Positions 33,184-42,851 are shown, numbered from the stretch's first letter. The stretch: 54,619 nucleotides of DNA from JBKEHD01 sp046710445 (GCA_046710445.1 JBKEHD010000004.1:1-54619), one strand, 5' to 3'. A program made the numbers and translations. Notes: a model not told the origin generated them from the sequence alone.

Positions 33184-36100
33184 ATGTCAGATAATCATAA
33201 AAAAATAGACATAAGCGCCGATGATTTTGCAAAAATAGAATTGCAAGTTCTCGATAAATGGAAAGAGGAAAATACTTTTGCTAAAAGTATTAGGGGAGAT
33301 GAAGAATTTGTATTTTATGATGGCCCCCCATTTGCAAATGGATTGCCACATTATGGACATTTACTAACAGGATTTATCAAAGATTTATTCGCAAGATACC
33401 AGACAATGGCCGGTAAATCCGTTGAAAGACGCTTTGGATGGGATTGTCATGGATTACCCGCAGAAATGCATGCAGAAAAAATGCTGAATATATCTGGAAA
33501 AGTTGCAATAGAAGAGTATGGGATAGAGAAATTCAATGATTATTGCAAAACTTCTGTACTGAAATATACTGATGAGTGGGAAGAATATGTTACAAGACAA
33601 GGGAGATGGGTTGATTTCGAAAATGGTTACAAAACCATGGATAAAAGCTATATGGAGAGTGTGCTTTGGGCATTTAAAACTCTTCATGACAAAGGACTTA
33701 TTTATAAAAGTGTAAAAGTAATGCCATATTCTTGGGCATGCCAATCATCCGTTTCTGATTTTGAAACAAAAATAGATAATTCCTATAGAGAGAAAAAAAG
33801 TAAAGCACTTACAGTGTGCTTTGAGTTAGAGAATAATAACTTTATCTCTGGATATAAAAAAACATATTTAGCAATATGGACAACAACACCATGGACATTA
33901 CCATCAAATTTAGGTGTAGCAGTTGGAAAAGACATTGAGTATGTAGCTGTAGAAAAAGATGAAAATATAATAATTATTGCCAAAAATTTATTGAGTAAAT
34001 ATCAAAAAGAATTAGGCGATAAAGTAGTGAAAAACCTTAAAGGGAGTGATCTTATAGGACTCAAATACACCCCTGCTTTTGATTATTTTGCAAATCACAA
34101 AAATGCTTTCCAGATATTGCATGGTGATTTTGTAACAACCGAGGATGGTACAGGTATAGTGCACATGGCTCCAGGATTTGGTGAAGATGATCAAGAGTTA
34201 TGTCGCGATAATGATATAGAAGTAGTATGCCCTGTTGATGAATCTGGAAAATTCACATATCCAGTTACAGATTATGAGGGTAAGCATGTATTTGATTGTA
34301 ATGATGCTGTTATCATCAATTTAAAACAAAAAGGATTATGGATAAAAACAGAACAATATATACATAATTATCCACATTGTTGGAGAACAGACACACCATT
34401 AATTTATAAAGCAGTCCCGTCATGGTATCTGAAAGTTACAGATATCAAAGACAAAATGGTAGAAAATAATAAACAAATCAACTGGATACCAGGCCATATA
34501 AAAGAAGGTCTTTTTGGCAAATGGCTAGAAAATGCTAGAGATTGGTCCATATCAAGAAATAGATTTTGGGGATGTCCAATACCTGTTTGGCAAAGTGATG
34601 ACCCAAAATATCCACATACAGAAGTATATGGATCCATTAAAGAAATTGAAGAAGCATTCGGTGTAAAAGTAAAAGACTTACATAGACCGTTTATAGACAC
34701 TCTAACCAAAAAAAATCCAAGTGACCCAACTGGAAAATCAAATTTAGTCAGAGTTTCTGAAATATTAGATTGTTGGTTTGAAAGTGGTTCTATGCCCTAC
34801 GCTCAAGCACATTACCCTTTTGAAAACAAAAATTGGTTTGAAGAGCATTTCCCAGCAGATTTCATAGTTGAATATCTTGCTCAAACCAGAGGATGGTTTT
34901 ACACCATGATGGTATTATCAACAGCATTATTTGATAAACCACCATTTCTAAATTGCATATGCCATGGAGTAATATTAGGAGATGGAGGGCAAAAGCTTTC
35001 AAAACGTCTTAAAAATTACCCAGACCCTAAAGAGGTGTTTGAAAAATACGGATCTGATGCAATGAGATGGTTTATGATTTCTTCTCCTGTAATGAAAGGA
35101 CAAGAACTTGTAATGGATAAAAATTCCACAGGAATAAAAGAAGCTATAAAAACAGTGATCAAACCACTATATAATGCTTTTAATTTTTACTCTATTTATG
35201 CGAAAGCTGATAATATTGAACCCACTCTTGATGCACATTCAAATAATATACTAGATAAATATATATTATCAAAAATAGTGGATGTTGTTGATACAATAAG
35301 ATTTTCATTAGACAAATACGATACTATATCAGCAACAAAATCCGTAAAGGAATTTTTAGATATACTAAATAACTGGTATATAAGAAGGTCAAGAGATAGA
35401 TTTTGGAGACATCAAAAGGATGAAGATAAAACATTTGCGTACAACACATTATATTCAGTTTTGCATATATTAGTCAAAGCAATCTCCCCTATGTTACCAC
35501 TAATAAGCGAAGCTATATTTTCAAATTTGGATAAAACTTCTCAAAGCGTACATCTGGAAAAATTCCCAAAAATTGACGATATCCCTTATTATAAAATCCT
35601 AATCAAGAATATGGAAAAAGTTCATGATGCCTGCAATTGCGCATTAAGAATACGGAATGAGCAGAATATCAGAATACGCCAACCATTATCCAATGTAGTT
35701 TTCATAGGAGTAGCAGATAGCACTTTATCTGAAGATCTTAAGCAGTTAGTGTTAGATGAAATCAATGTAAAAGAGTGGGTTAACCTAGGCAAAGAGGATA
35801 TTTTAAAATACGCTGATTATAAATTAAAAATCAATTTCTCTAATTTAGCAAAAAGATTACCAAATCAAATAAAAAATATATTATCTGCAAGCAAAAGTGG
35901 CGATTGGGAAATAATAGATGATAAAGTGAAAATATTAGATAATATGCTAAATGCTGATGAATTCGAACTGCATCTGGAGCCAAAAGAGGAGTTCAAACAT
36001 AATACCCAAGCATTACCAACAAATGATGCATTAGTTCTATTGGATCTGAACATAACAGAGAAGTTGCAAGAGGAGGGAATTACCAGAGATATAGTCAGAG

Positions 36101-36321
36101 CTATTCAGCAATTAAGAAAAGAACTGGATCTGGACATAACTGATAAAATTGAAGTGCAAATCGGCAGTGATAACCAGATAATAAAAACCTCTATTTCTAA
36201 CTGGAATGAGTATATAAAGGAACAGACATTATCAACCTCTTTATCTCTATACGATGATAATAATGGTAAAGACATTAAATTGGAAATAGGCACAATAAAT
36301 ATATTGGTTAAAAAATCATGA
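33184..36321 (+). CDS. ileS: Isoleucyl-tRNA synthetase
   Basis: Class I synthetase charging tRNA-Ile; about 1045 aa from the Met at 33184 (MSDNHKKIDIS). An ATG nine codons upstream (33157) is also in frame. The HIGH motif is HYGH in PFANGLPHYGH, the editing domain is present (WTTTPWTLPSNLGV), and the KMSKS loop reads KLSKR. The length and the motifs fit the long, eukaryote-like IleRS class found in Rickettsiales and some other bacteria, the class that includes mupirocin-insensitive enzymes; the class assignment is from memory of the motifs. Confidence 0.95.
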   Translation: MSDNHKKIDISADDFAKIELQVLDKWKEENTFAKSIRGDEEFVFYDGPPFANGLPHYGHLLTGFIKDLFARYQTMAGKSVERRFGWDCHGLPAEMHAEKMLNISGKVAIEEYGIEKFNDYCKTSVLKYTDEWEEYVTRQGRWVDFENGYKTMDKSYMESVLWAFKTLHDKGLIYKSVKVMPYSWACQSSVSDFETKIDNSYREKKSKALTVCFELENNNFISGYKKTYLAIWTTTPWTLPSNLGVAVGKDIEYVAVEKDENIIIIAKNLLSKYQKELGDKVVKNLKGSDLIGLKYTPAFDYFANHKNAFQILHGDFVTTEDGTGIVHMAPGFGEDDQELCRDNDIEVVCPVDESGKFTYPVTDYEGKHVFDCNDAVIINLKQKGLWIKTEQYIHNYPHCWRTDTPLIYKAVPSWYLKVTDIKDKMVENNKQINWIPGHIKEGLFGKWLENARDWSISRNRFWGCPIPVWQSDDPKYPHTEVYGSIKEIEEAFGVKVKDLHRPFIDTLTKKNPSDPTGKSNLVRVSEILDCWFESGSMPYAQAHYPFENKNWFEEHFPADFIVEYLAQTRGWFYTMMVLSTALFDKPPFLNCICHGVILGDGGQKLSKRLKNYPDPKEVFEKYGSDAMRWFMISSPVMKGQELVMDKNSTGIKEAIKTVIKPLYNAFNFYSIYAKADNIEPTLDAHSNNILDKYILSKIVDVVDTIRFSLDKYDTISATKSVKEFLDILNNWYIRRSRDRFWRHQKDEDKTFAYNTLYSVLHILVKAISPMLPLISEAIFSNLDKTSQSVHLEKFPKIDDIPYYKILIKNMEKVHDACNCALRIRNEQNIRIRQPLSNVVFIGVADSTLSEDLKQLVLDEINVKEWVNLGKEDILKYADYKLKINFSNLAKRLPNQIKNILSASKSGDWEIIDDKVKILDNMLNADEFELHLEPKEEFKHNTQALPTNDALVLLDLNITEKLQEEGITRDIVRAIQQLRKELDLDITDKIEVQIGSDNQIIKTSISNWNEYIKEQTLSTSLSLYDDNNGKDIKLEIGTINILVKKS

Positions 36322-37022
36322 CATTAGATAATATACTGATAATTGGAGCGAATAGAGGGTTAGGATTTGGTTTACTTAAAGAAATGTTAACTCAGAAAAA
36401 CACAGCTAATATTATTGCAACATATCGTAATCCAGAAAGTAGTGTTGAATTGATAAATCTCTCAAAAGAAAATGAAAATCTGAACTTGCTGAATTTAGAA
36501 ATTACAGATCAAAATAGCATTATAAAACTAAAAGATAATCTTGCTGGCAAAAAAATAGACCATTTAATAATAAACTCTGGAATACTTATAGAGAGAGAAA
36601 GTTCTATAGAGCAAGTTACGCAAGAAGATTTGATGAAAACCTTCAATACCAATGTCGTTGGTCCATTGATGCTATTACAAAATTTAATAGATGTGATTTT
36701 GCTTAGTGATAAAAAGGTTGTGATGATTATGTCATCAATCGCTGGAAGTATTTCCTCTTATACCACTCACGGCAGATATAGCTATAGAACAAGCAAAGCA
36801 GCACTTAATGCATCAATGAAGATTGCATCTATAGAATTAAAAGGTAGTGGAGTCAAATTGCTAATGATGCATCCTGGATGGGTAAAAACAGACATGGGCG
36901 GAAATAATGCACTCATAGAAATTGATGAGAGTGTGAAAGGTATGGTAGAGGTACTCAAAAATGCTACTAACTACGAAACAGGAAGCTTTGTTGACTATTT
37001 AGGGAACAAGTTAGAGTGGTGA
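36318..37022 (+). CDS. Short-chain dehydrogenase/reductase (SDR)
   Basis: A 234-aa classical SDR with a Rossmann fold. The cofactor motif is GANRGLG at residues 10-16, the NNAG-like motif is degenerate (INSGIL), and the catalytic Ser (SS at 139-140) and YRTSK (Tyr156, Lys160) are intact. The HPGWVKTDMGG block resembles the CsgA/carbonyl-reductase (C-factor) subgroup. Its ATG overlaps the ileS stop (ATGA), so translation is coupled. Substrate unknown. Confidence 0.88.
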   Translation: MTLDNILIIGANRGLGFGLLKEMLTQKNTANIIATYRNPESSVELINLSKENENLNLLNLEITDQNSIIKLKDNLAGKKIDHLIINSGILIERESSIEQVTQEDLMKTFNTNVVGPLMLLQNLIDVILLSDKKVVMIMSSIAGSISSYTTHGRYSYRTSKAALNASMKIASIELKGSGVKLLMMHPGWVKTDMGGNNALIEIDESVKGMVEVLKNATNYETGSFVDYLGNKLEW

Positions 37023-37104
37023 CAAAAACTTATTTATTATTGTTAAACAAAGAAATGAATGCTAGGTTGTATTTTTGGAAGTAAAATAAACAATCAATAG
37101 ATTT

Positions 37105-38481
37105 ATGAGAAAAGTATTCTATGGTACCAAATGGTCTGGGACAGATTCACCTTCGCATCCTTATACGGTTTTGACAAAAGAACTTAGTATTACAGAATCA
37201 TCTGATGAAAACATATCTTTGTATGATTTCGATATTAAAAATAATTCACTAAGAACAGCAATTTTAGAGGGGTTTAGAAATATAGATATTCATGATCATT
37301 ATGAATTTAACCCGTATAAAATAGGTTTGGTTCTGAATGATCTATATGGTGAAAATATTGGTAAAAGAGTATTACAAAGAAGTGATTTCTATATACAAAG
37401 CATGCCATGCAGCATAAATAAGGAGATAAGCCTAAAAGAGTGTATAGATTATTTACTAGAGTCTTTACAAACTGATTACTTAGACTCATTTTTCCTTTCT
37501 TATGAAGATATAAATCAGCAATTTTTGTTAGATCTTACTGATATTTACAATTCAGGAAAAATACAATCTATCGGAGTTACTAATGTAAACATAGATCAAT
37601 TGCTACAATTGGAAACAAAAGATTTACCTAAACCTGTTGCAATCCAAAATTCTTTTGGATGCAGTTTCTTTTCTGATATATGGGATGAAGAAGTTTACCA
37701 ATACTCTAAACAACATGGAATTGATTACCAAGTATATGGCGTTTACAATATGAGTTATAATGTTGGCTCTGCATTACATAAAAAAGTATTTGAAATTGCA
37801 AATAGATATGCTGTAAAGGAAATTGATGTTAAAATAAGCTTCATTCATGCGATAGGAATGACACAAGTGACAAGTTCTAGCAACGTAGGTCATATTCGAG
37901 AACTACTCGATATACCAAAATTACAATTAACAAAAGAAGAAGTGGATGAATTATATAAATCTTTGCTAAATATTGAATGTTTAATTGGTACTCAAGCATG
38001 GGTATTGTCTCTGCTGAATGACAAAGCAAATATTTTTGATATGAGTGATATTATAAAACAGAAAGAGTTTAATTTTAATCAAATCTCTATTTTCTCACTT
38101 CTACCTGATAGTGAAAGGACTATGAGTAATTTAGATAAAATTCCAAATACTGTAGATTATGATGTTTCTGATATTTTTAATTTATTACCAAGCAGTGAAA
38201 GAAATTTATCAATATTTCTGAAAATTCCAAAAATCTCATATTCTCAATTAAAAGTATTTGAGATGATACCGAAAGAGGAGAGGTCTTTTGTTCAATTGGA
38301 AAAAATAATTGAAAAAATGAATATAGATGCTGGTAATGATTACGAAATTCGTCAAATTTTTGAGGAGTTACCTACAGAAAAACAAAACATGAGTCATTTG
38401 TTAGAGATAGATCTTGAGGATAATTATAAAATACAATATCCTTTTGAAGAATCGATAGATTATGCTCGTGATGATTTGTAA
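37105..38481 (+). CDS. Aldo/keto-reductase-like protein, catalytically degenerate, with C-terminal repeats
   Basis: A 458-aa protein. Residues about 40-290 follow the aldo/keto-reductase fold: GFRNIDIHDHYEFN, QRSDFYIQS, SLQTDYLDSFFLSYED, GKIQSIGVTNVNIDQL. The catalytic Asp and Tyr are kept (D61, Y66), but the catalytic Lys position reads Ser (FYIQS instead of an FITSK type) and the His position reads Ser (FFLSYED). The C-terminal region carries four related units with the core IFxLLPxSER: at about residues 329-338, 357-366, 384-393 and 418-427. I infer a non-enzymatic or altered role for the barrel, and a binding role for the repeats. It is downstream of the SDR gene, 82 nt apart. Confidence 0.72.
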   Translation: MRKVFYGTKWSGTDSPSHPYTVLTKELSITESSDENISLYDFDIKNNSLRTAILEGFRNIDIHDHYEFNPYKIGLVLNDLYGENIGKRVLQRSDFYIQSMPCSINKEISLKECIDYLLESLQTDYLDSFFLSYEDINQQFLLDLTDIYNSGKIQSIGVTNVNIDQLLQLETKDLPKPVAIQNSFGCSFFSDIWDEEVYQYSKQHGIDYQVYGVYNMSYNVGSALHKKVFEIANRYAVKEIDVKISFIHAIGMTQVTSSSNVGHIRELLDIPKLQLTKEEVDELYKSLLNIECLIGTQAWVLSLLNDKANIFDMSDIIKQKEFNFNQISIFSLLPDSERTMSNLDKIPNTVDYDVSDIFNLLPSSERNLSIFLKIPKISYSQLKVFEMIPKEERSFVQLEKIIEKMNIDAGNDYEIRQIFEELPTEKQNMSHLLEIDLEDNYKIQYPFEESIDYARDDL

Positions 38482-38487
38482 GCCCAA

Positions 38488-38874
38488 TCAAAGATAATTC
38501 ATGTATTTAACCATAGCTTCTTCTTTGTTATTGGCGTATATAACAGACACCAGGGAATAATCCTTGTCTTGAAGCTTTTTATGCAAAATGGATGTACTGT
38601 ATATCGCTATATATATTGCAAAGGCATATGATATAAATTGCACAAGATAATCTTTGAAAAACAAATTATCAAAAGACATCATCAAAAAAGTAACACCTGG
38701 AACAAATACTAAATATGTAAAAAAATACTTCCATAATTTATGATACAATAACCAAACAGGAGTCAATAAAAATGCCAAAAATGAAAATTTATCACGAAGT
38801 ATAATAGTTTGTGAAAGAACATCCTCTGGATTTTCAATTTTGTTATTCGTATAAATCAAAAAAAACTTATTCAT
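38488..38874 (-). CDS. DUF2628 membrane protein
   Basis: A 128-aa protein of the DUF2628 family. The family signature is the segment LRDKFSFLAFLLTPVWLLYHKLW (split here by family variants), followed by two further hydrophobic segments (about residues 50-65 and 78-94). Function unknown. It starts one base after the end of the split kinase gene, so it belongs to that operon, and ends 6 nt from the convergent aldo/keto-reductase-like gene. Confidence 0.8.
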   Translation of the reverse strand: MNKFFLIYTNNKIENPEDVLSQTIILRDKFSFLAFLLTPVWLLYHKLWKYFFTYLVFVPGVTFLMMSFDNLFFKDYLVQFISYAFAIYIAIYSTSILHKKLQDKDYSLVSVIYANNKEEAMVKYMNYL

Positions 38875-38875
38875 T

Positions 38876-40051
38876 TCAAAAAATATCCCAATAAAATATT
38901 GAGTTATAAATTATTACAAGAAAAAACACAACATAAGTAATAGAAAGTGTGAAATTCATTGCCTTTTCTTTTAATATATCTCTCTTTTCCAAATCAAAAA
39001 GAATAGATTGCGCCTCCATCTTAATTTTCCTTGTTTTATTTATAACCTTATCCAAATCTAAAGCATCTTTGCTTATTATATCTTGATTAAAAACAGTGTT
39101 TTTCAGTTCAAATAAGTTACCATCTATCTTTTCAATATTGCTTTCTATTTCTTCTCTTACATATTTATTCGATATAACTCTAGGCAATATTAAATTAATT
39201 TTTTCAAAAAATAATTCAAACAAATATATTAATTTGCGAATCTTATATTTCTCTTGTAAATCTGCAAAAATACTAAGAAGACAAATAACTCTACTATCAT
39301 AATAAAATCGAAATTTTATGTTATATTTATTACATTCATTTTCCCAATTATAATCTTCTAATCTAGAATATAAAAATGGCAATAGGTATGTATTGGAGAA
39401 AAAATTTTCATCATTTATTTTACTTTTTTCAAAAGCTAATATCATATCCCTTAAATTCAGAACAATTTTATTTTTCTCAAATTCATACATACACTGAAAA
39501 GAAGGATATAATACATGTATCGTTTCTATTATCTTAGATACAAAATCACCATTTCTTTTTTTATAAATCTCCTTATATATTTTGATAAATTCATATCGCT
39601 CCATATTTTCATTCTTCATAAAAAAAGAAAAATGATTTACCACCCTTTCTAATAACAACAACTCACCCTTTCTTTTCCCTTTTATTAAAGTAAGTATCAA
39701 ATTTGATATATAATATTTTTCAAAACATACAACAAGATCCTCTATAACCATAAATGATTGTGATGATAAGATTTGCACAATATTTGCAATAAAAAATTCT
39801 TGATATAATTCATATTTATCACTATTCCTCACATCTAAATTTTTCCAATTATCGATTGCTAAATTAATATTATTAACAATTTTTTCATCTTTACAATTTT
39901 GATTAATATGCTCTTTCAATCTCCCAGAAATCACCAATTCTTTACTTCCTTTATGATTACGAGAGATTTCAAAAGCGAATTCTTTTAAAAAATAAATTTC
40001 TTTTCCACAAAAAATAATAGGTGAATCAAAATCCTTTTTTTTCTCAGGCAA
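38876..40051 (-). CDS. C-terminal part of a kinase-like membrane protein, split by an in-frame TAA
   Basis: 391 codons from a TTG at 40051. The frame is open for 11 more codons upstream to TAA 40085-40087 and then continues as the kinase-like ORF 40085-40927, so the two are one reading frame. The segment just after the split (SPIIFCGKEIYFLKEFAFEISRN) looks like the linker after the kinase domain in a family of alphaproteobacterial kinase-like proteins. The rest is helical and Lys/Ile-rich, with one C-terminal transmembrane segment (about residues 369-388) acting as a tail anchor. The split and lack of a normal start suggest it is translated poorly or not at all. Confidence 0.6.
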   Translation of the reverse strand: MPEKKKDFDSPIIFCGKEIYFLKEFAFEISRNHKGSKELVISGRLKEHINQNCKDEKIVNNINLAIDNWKNLDVRNSDKYELYQEFFIANIVQILSSQSFMVIEDLVVCFEKYYISNLILTLIKGKRKGELLLLERVVNHFSFFMKNENMERYEFIKIYKEIYKKRNGDFVSKIIETIHVLYPSFQCMYEFEKNKIVLNLRDMILAFEKSKINDENFFSNTYLLPFLYSRLEDYNWENECNKYNIKFRFYYDSRVICLLSIFADLQEKYKIRKLIYLFELFFEKINLILPRVISNKYVREEIESNIEKIDGNLFELKNTVFNQDIISKDALDLDKVINKTRKIKMEAQSILFDLEKRDILKEKAMNFTLSITYVVFFLVIIYNSIFYWDIF

Positions 40052-40084
40052 TTTAATACTATTTAAATTTGGTGTATCAAATAA

Positions 40085-40927
40085 TTATTTATATCCAAAT
40101 CTATCATCCTTATTATCTTGTAACAAACCTTGAATAATTTTTTTTATAGTTCCTGTGATAATTTGACCTTTTAAAAAGTAATTATAACTACCCTCATAAA
40201 TCCTTTTTGCATTTAATTGATCATCTTTATAACCACTAACTCTTTCTCCAATCAAAAGTTCTAAACATACAATACCCAAAGCATAATAGTCAGATTGAGG
40301 TTCACCAAAAGAACTACTTACATTTATTACAGAACATGCCGGCGTATAATATATAGGAGATGTCTTAATATCTAAAAACAAAAAACATTCATCTAAGACA
40401 ACATCACCATCCTTTGTGAGACGTATTGTATCTAAGTTTATAGAACCATGCTCAATATCTAAATCATGTAATATTCTCAATACTTCATTGATATTAGATA
40501 CAACATTTTTGATTATATATTTTTCTGAAAATGTTTCTTTTTTATCTATCAATTCTCCAAATGTAACTCCGAAAATTTTAGGGTAAATAATTCCTATAAA
40601 CTCTTCACCAGAATCCTCAAAAACAATAATACCAATATCAATTGGGCAAATGAAATTATCAATTGGGTTTGAAATAATCTTTTTAATTGCTTCATATCTT
40701 AACAAAGTAGCGTCTTTTAGAATTCTGATGCATAAATCTTGATCTTTTTTCCCACCCGATATATCAGTTACTTCAAAAACATCATAATCATTTGTAGATA
40801 ACGATTCTATTTTCTTTGATTTATCAACATAGTATTTGTTATTTAAAATTGCGTCTTTCCCACATTTTTGAAACATACCACCATCTACGAACAGCATATC
40901 ATTTTTTATATTTTCTTTTTTATCCAT
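40085..40927 (-). CDS. Protein-kinase-like (pseudokinase) domain, ended by an in-frame TAA
   Basis: 280 codons with the layout of a eukaryotic-type Ser/Thr kinase domain. The catalytic-loop equivalent is HGSINLDTI (His160 to Ile168), where the catalytic Asp, Lys and Asn of HRDxKxxN are replaced by Ser, Asn and Thr. The DFG equivalent is LDE (about 178-180), subdomain IX is QSDYYALGIVCLELLIGE (about 211-228), and the final GLLQDNKDDRFG block matches subdomain XI. It is therefore probably a pseudokinase. It stops at TAA 40085-40087, beyond which the same frame runs on into 38876-40051. It starts 20 nt after bcp. Confidence 0.7.
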   Translation of the reverse strand: MDKKENIKNDMLFVDGGMFQKCGKDAILNNKYYVDKSKKIESLSTNDYDVFEVTDISGGKKDQDLCIRILKDATLLRYEAIKKIISNPIDNFICPIDIGIIVFEDSGEEFIGIIYPKIFGVTFGELIDKKETFSEKYIIKNVVSNINEVLRILHDLDIEHGSINLDTIRLTKDGDVVLDECFLFLDIKTSPIYYTPACSVINVSSSFGEPQSDYYALGIVCLELLIGERVSGYKDDQLNAKRIYEGSYNYFLKGQIITGTIKKIIQGLLQDNKDDRFGYK

Positions 40928-40947
40928 AATTTAGACTCTTATCTTAT

Positions 40948-41421
40948 TTAAATTTTTTTTGCTTCTTCTAATACATTTTGAACATGCCCCATAACTTTCA
41001 CATTTCTCCAAATATATTTTATATATCCATCTTTATCTATTAGAAAAGTACTTCTCTCAATTCCAAGATATGTTTTTCCAAACATTTTTTTTTCCTTAAT
41101 AACATCATATTTATTACAAATACTCTGCTCAACATCAGATATTAGATTAAATAATAAATTATTGTTTTTAATAAATTTATCGTGGCTTTCAACACTATCC
41201 TTTGAAACTCCAAGGATCATAGTATTAATCTTGTGAAAATATTGTATAAATTCAGAGAATTCTTTGGCCTCTACTGTACAGCCAGGTGTTTCGTCTTTTG
41301 GATAGAAATATAACACTACATTTTTCCCTTGAAATTCATTAAGAGTAATATTATTTCCATTATCTATATAGGCATTAAAATTAGGTGATAAATCCCCAAT
41401 ATGTAACATCTGTTTTTTCAT
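40948..41421 (-). CDS. bcp: Thiol peroxidase, BCP-type peroxiredoxin
   Basis: A 157-aa peroxiredoxin of the BCP/PrxQ family that reduces hydroperoxides with thioredoxin. The peroxidatic Cys is in ETPGCTVEAKEF (about Cys48). The second Cys usual five residues later is absent (Glu-Ala-Lys-Glu instead), so it probably acts as a one-Cys enzyme or uses another resolving Cys. A GTG one codon upstream could also serve as start; I chose the ATG. It heads the operon with the kinase-like gene and DUF2628. Confidence 0.93.
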   Translation of the reverse strand: MKKQMLHIGDLSPNFNAYIDNGNNITLNEFQGKNVVLYFYPKDETPGCTVEAKEFSEFIQYFHKINTMILGVSKDSVESHDKFIKNNNLLFNLISDVEQSICNKYDVIKEKKMFGKTYLGIERSTFLIDKDGYIKYIWRNVKVMGHVQNVLEEAKKI

Positions 41422-41546
41422 CACTTCAAAACATTTTATAAGAATTATAACTATATAAATTTAAACAGCTATGTTGATTTAGTCAATACTTCATATTCAT
41501 TAAGCAATATGATAAATTTCGTACCTATATAGAGAATATGATCATA

Positions 41547-42014
41547 TTATCTATCGCACAGTATTCTAGCTTTTCTTCTTTCCCACTCTCTATCCTTTAT
41601 TGCTTCCCTTTTATCGTGCTTCTTCTTGCCCTTTGCTATACCAAGCGAAAGCTTTACAGTATTTTTATGATTGAAATATAATGATAATGGTATCAAAGTG
41701 TGTCCCTTTCTTTTTACTAGTCCAATAAGCTTTTTTATTTCTTTTTTATGCAATAATAATTTTCTATTTCTTCTTGAATAATGATTAAAAGCTTTCGCCT
41801 TATCATACTCTTCAATATAAGAGCCTAATAAAAATATCTCATTTCCAATACTATCAGCATATGATTCAGCTATACTTCCGCCAGAAAATCTCAAAGATTT
41901 CACCTCACTGCCCTTAAGAACAATCCCCACTTCCAACTTATCTTCTATAAAATATTCGTAATAAGCCTTTTTATTTTGACAAATAATTTTTAATTGATCA
42001 GTGCTTTTTTGCAT
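41547..42014 (-). CDS. smpB: SsrA-binding protein SmpB
   Basis: A 155-aa RNA-binding protein that delivers tmRNA to stalled ribosomes. The typical blocks are KAYYEYFIEDKLEVGIVLKG, SLRFSGGSIAESYA and the basic C-terminal tail (KKKHDKREAIKDREWERRKARIL). It starts directly after kdsA. No tmRNA gene was seen in the window. Confidence 0.96.
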   Translation of the reverse strand: MQKSTDQLKIICQNKKAYYEYFIEDKLEVGIVLKGSEVKSLRFSGGSIAESYADSIGNEIFLLGSYIEEYDKAKAFNHYSRRNRKLLLHKKEIKKLIGLVKRKGHTLIPLSLYFNHKNTVKLSLGIAKGKKKHDKREAIKDREWERRKARILCDR

Positions 42015-42851
42015 TTACTCTATATATTTTTTAGAAATACGATCAAAAGCCATTATTTCTTGAATTAATTGATCCAATTTATTTAATGGTAACATACAAG
42101 CGCCATCACTTGGAGCTATATCTGGATTTTCATGAGTTTCAACAAAAACAGCTGCAACACCTACTGCAGTAGCAGCTCTTGCTAAAGGTTTAATAAATTC
42201 TCTTTGTCCACCACTTTGATTACCTTGACCTCCAGGTTGTTGAGTTGAATGCGTTGCATCAAATACTACAGGAAAACCAGTTTTCTTCATTATTTCTAGT
42301 CCCCTCATATCATTGATCAATGTATTATATCCGAATGATACACCTCTCTCTGTAAGCAATAATTGATCATTTCCTGAAGCTATCATTTTCTTAGTGATGT
42401 TTATAACATCCCATGGAGCTAAAAATTGCCCTTTTTTAATATTAATAACTTTTCCTGTTTTAGCAGCAGCCACCAATAAATCAGTCTGTCTACATAAAAA
42501 AGCTGGTATTTGCAATACATCTATCACTTCAGATAAAATCATACACTGATTCTCTAAATGAACATCAGTTAGGAGTGGGCAACCTACTTTTTCTTTTATT
42601 TCTTTAAATATACTTAATGATGCTTCTAAACCAATTCCTCTTTTTCCATCAATAGAAGTCCTATTTGCTTTATCAAATGATGTTTTGAAAATAAAATTCA
42701 CAGCATTTTTCTTTGCTATATCCTTTATATCCATAGCCATCTTTAATGCATGCTCCCTAGATTCCATCTGGCATGGACCAGCAATTAATGTTATTGGTTT
42801 GTTGTTAGCGATTTCAAAATTACCAACTTTTATTGCTCTTTGCCCTTGCAT
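42015..42851 (-). CDS. kdsA: 3-deoxy-8-phosphooctulonate synthase KdsA
   Basis: A 278-aa enzyme that condenses phosphoenolpyruvate with arabinose-5-phosphate to give KDO-8-phosphate for the LPS inner core. Blocks seen are LIAGPCQMESREHA, FKTSFDKANRTS, LLTDVH, PAFLCRQTDLL, NIKKGQFLAPWD and VFDATHSTQQPGG. Complete and typical. It agrees with the other LPS genes in the window. Confidence 0.97.
   Translation of the reverse strand: MQGQRAIKVGNFEIANNKPITLIAGPCQMESREHALKMAMDIKDIAKKNAVNFIFKTSFDKANRTSIDGKRGIGLEASLSIFKEIKEKVGCPLLTDVHLENQCMILSEVIDVLQIPAFLCRQTDLLVAAAKTGKVINIKKGQFLAPWDVINITKKMIASGNDQLLLTERGVSFGYNTLINDMRGLEIMKKTGFPVVFDATHSTQQPGGQGNQSGGQREFIKPLARAATAVGVAAVFVETHENPDIAPSDGACMLPLNKLDQLIQEIMAFDRISKKYIE

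Noticed and set aside
33454..34709. Minus-strand ORFs of 60-101 codons within ileS
   Set aside because: Shadow frames of a well-conserved synthetase with no independent support.
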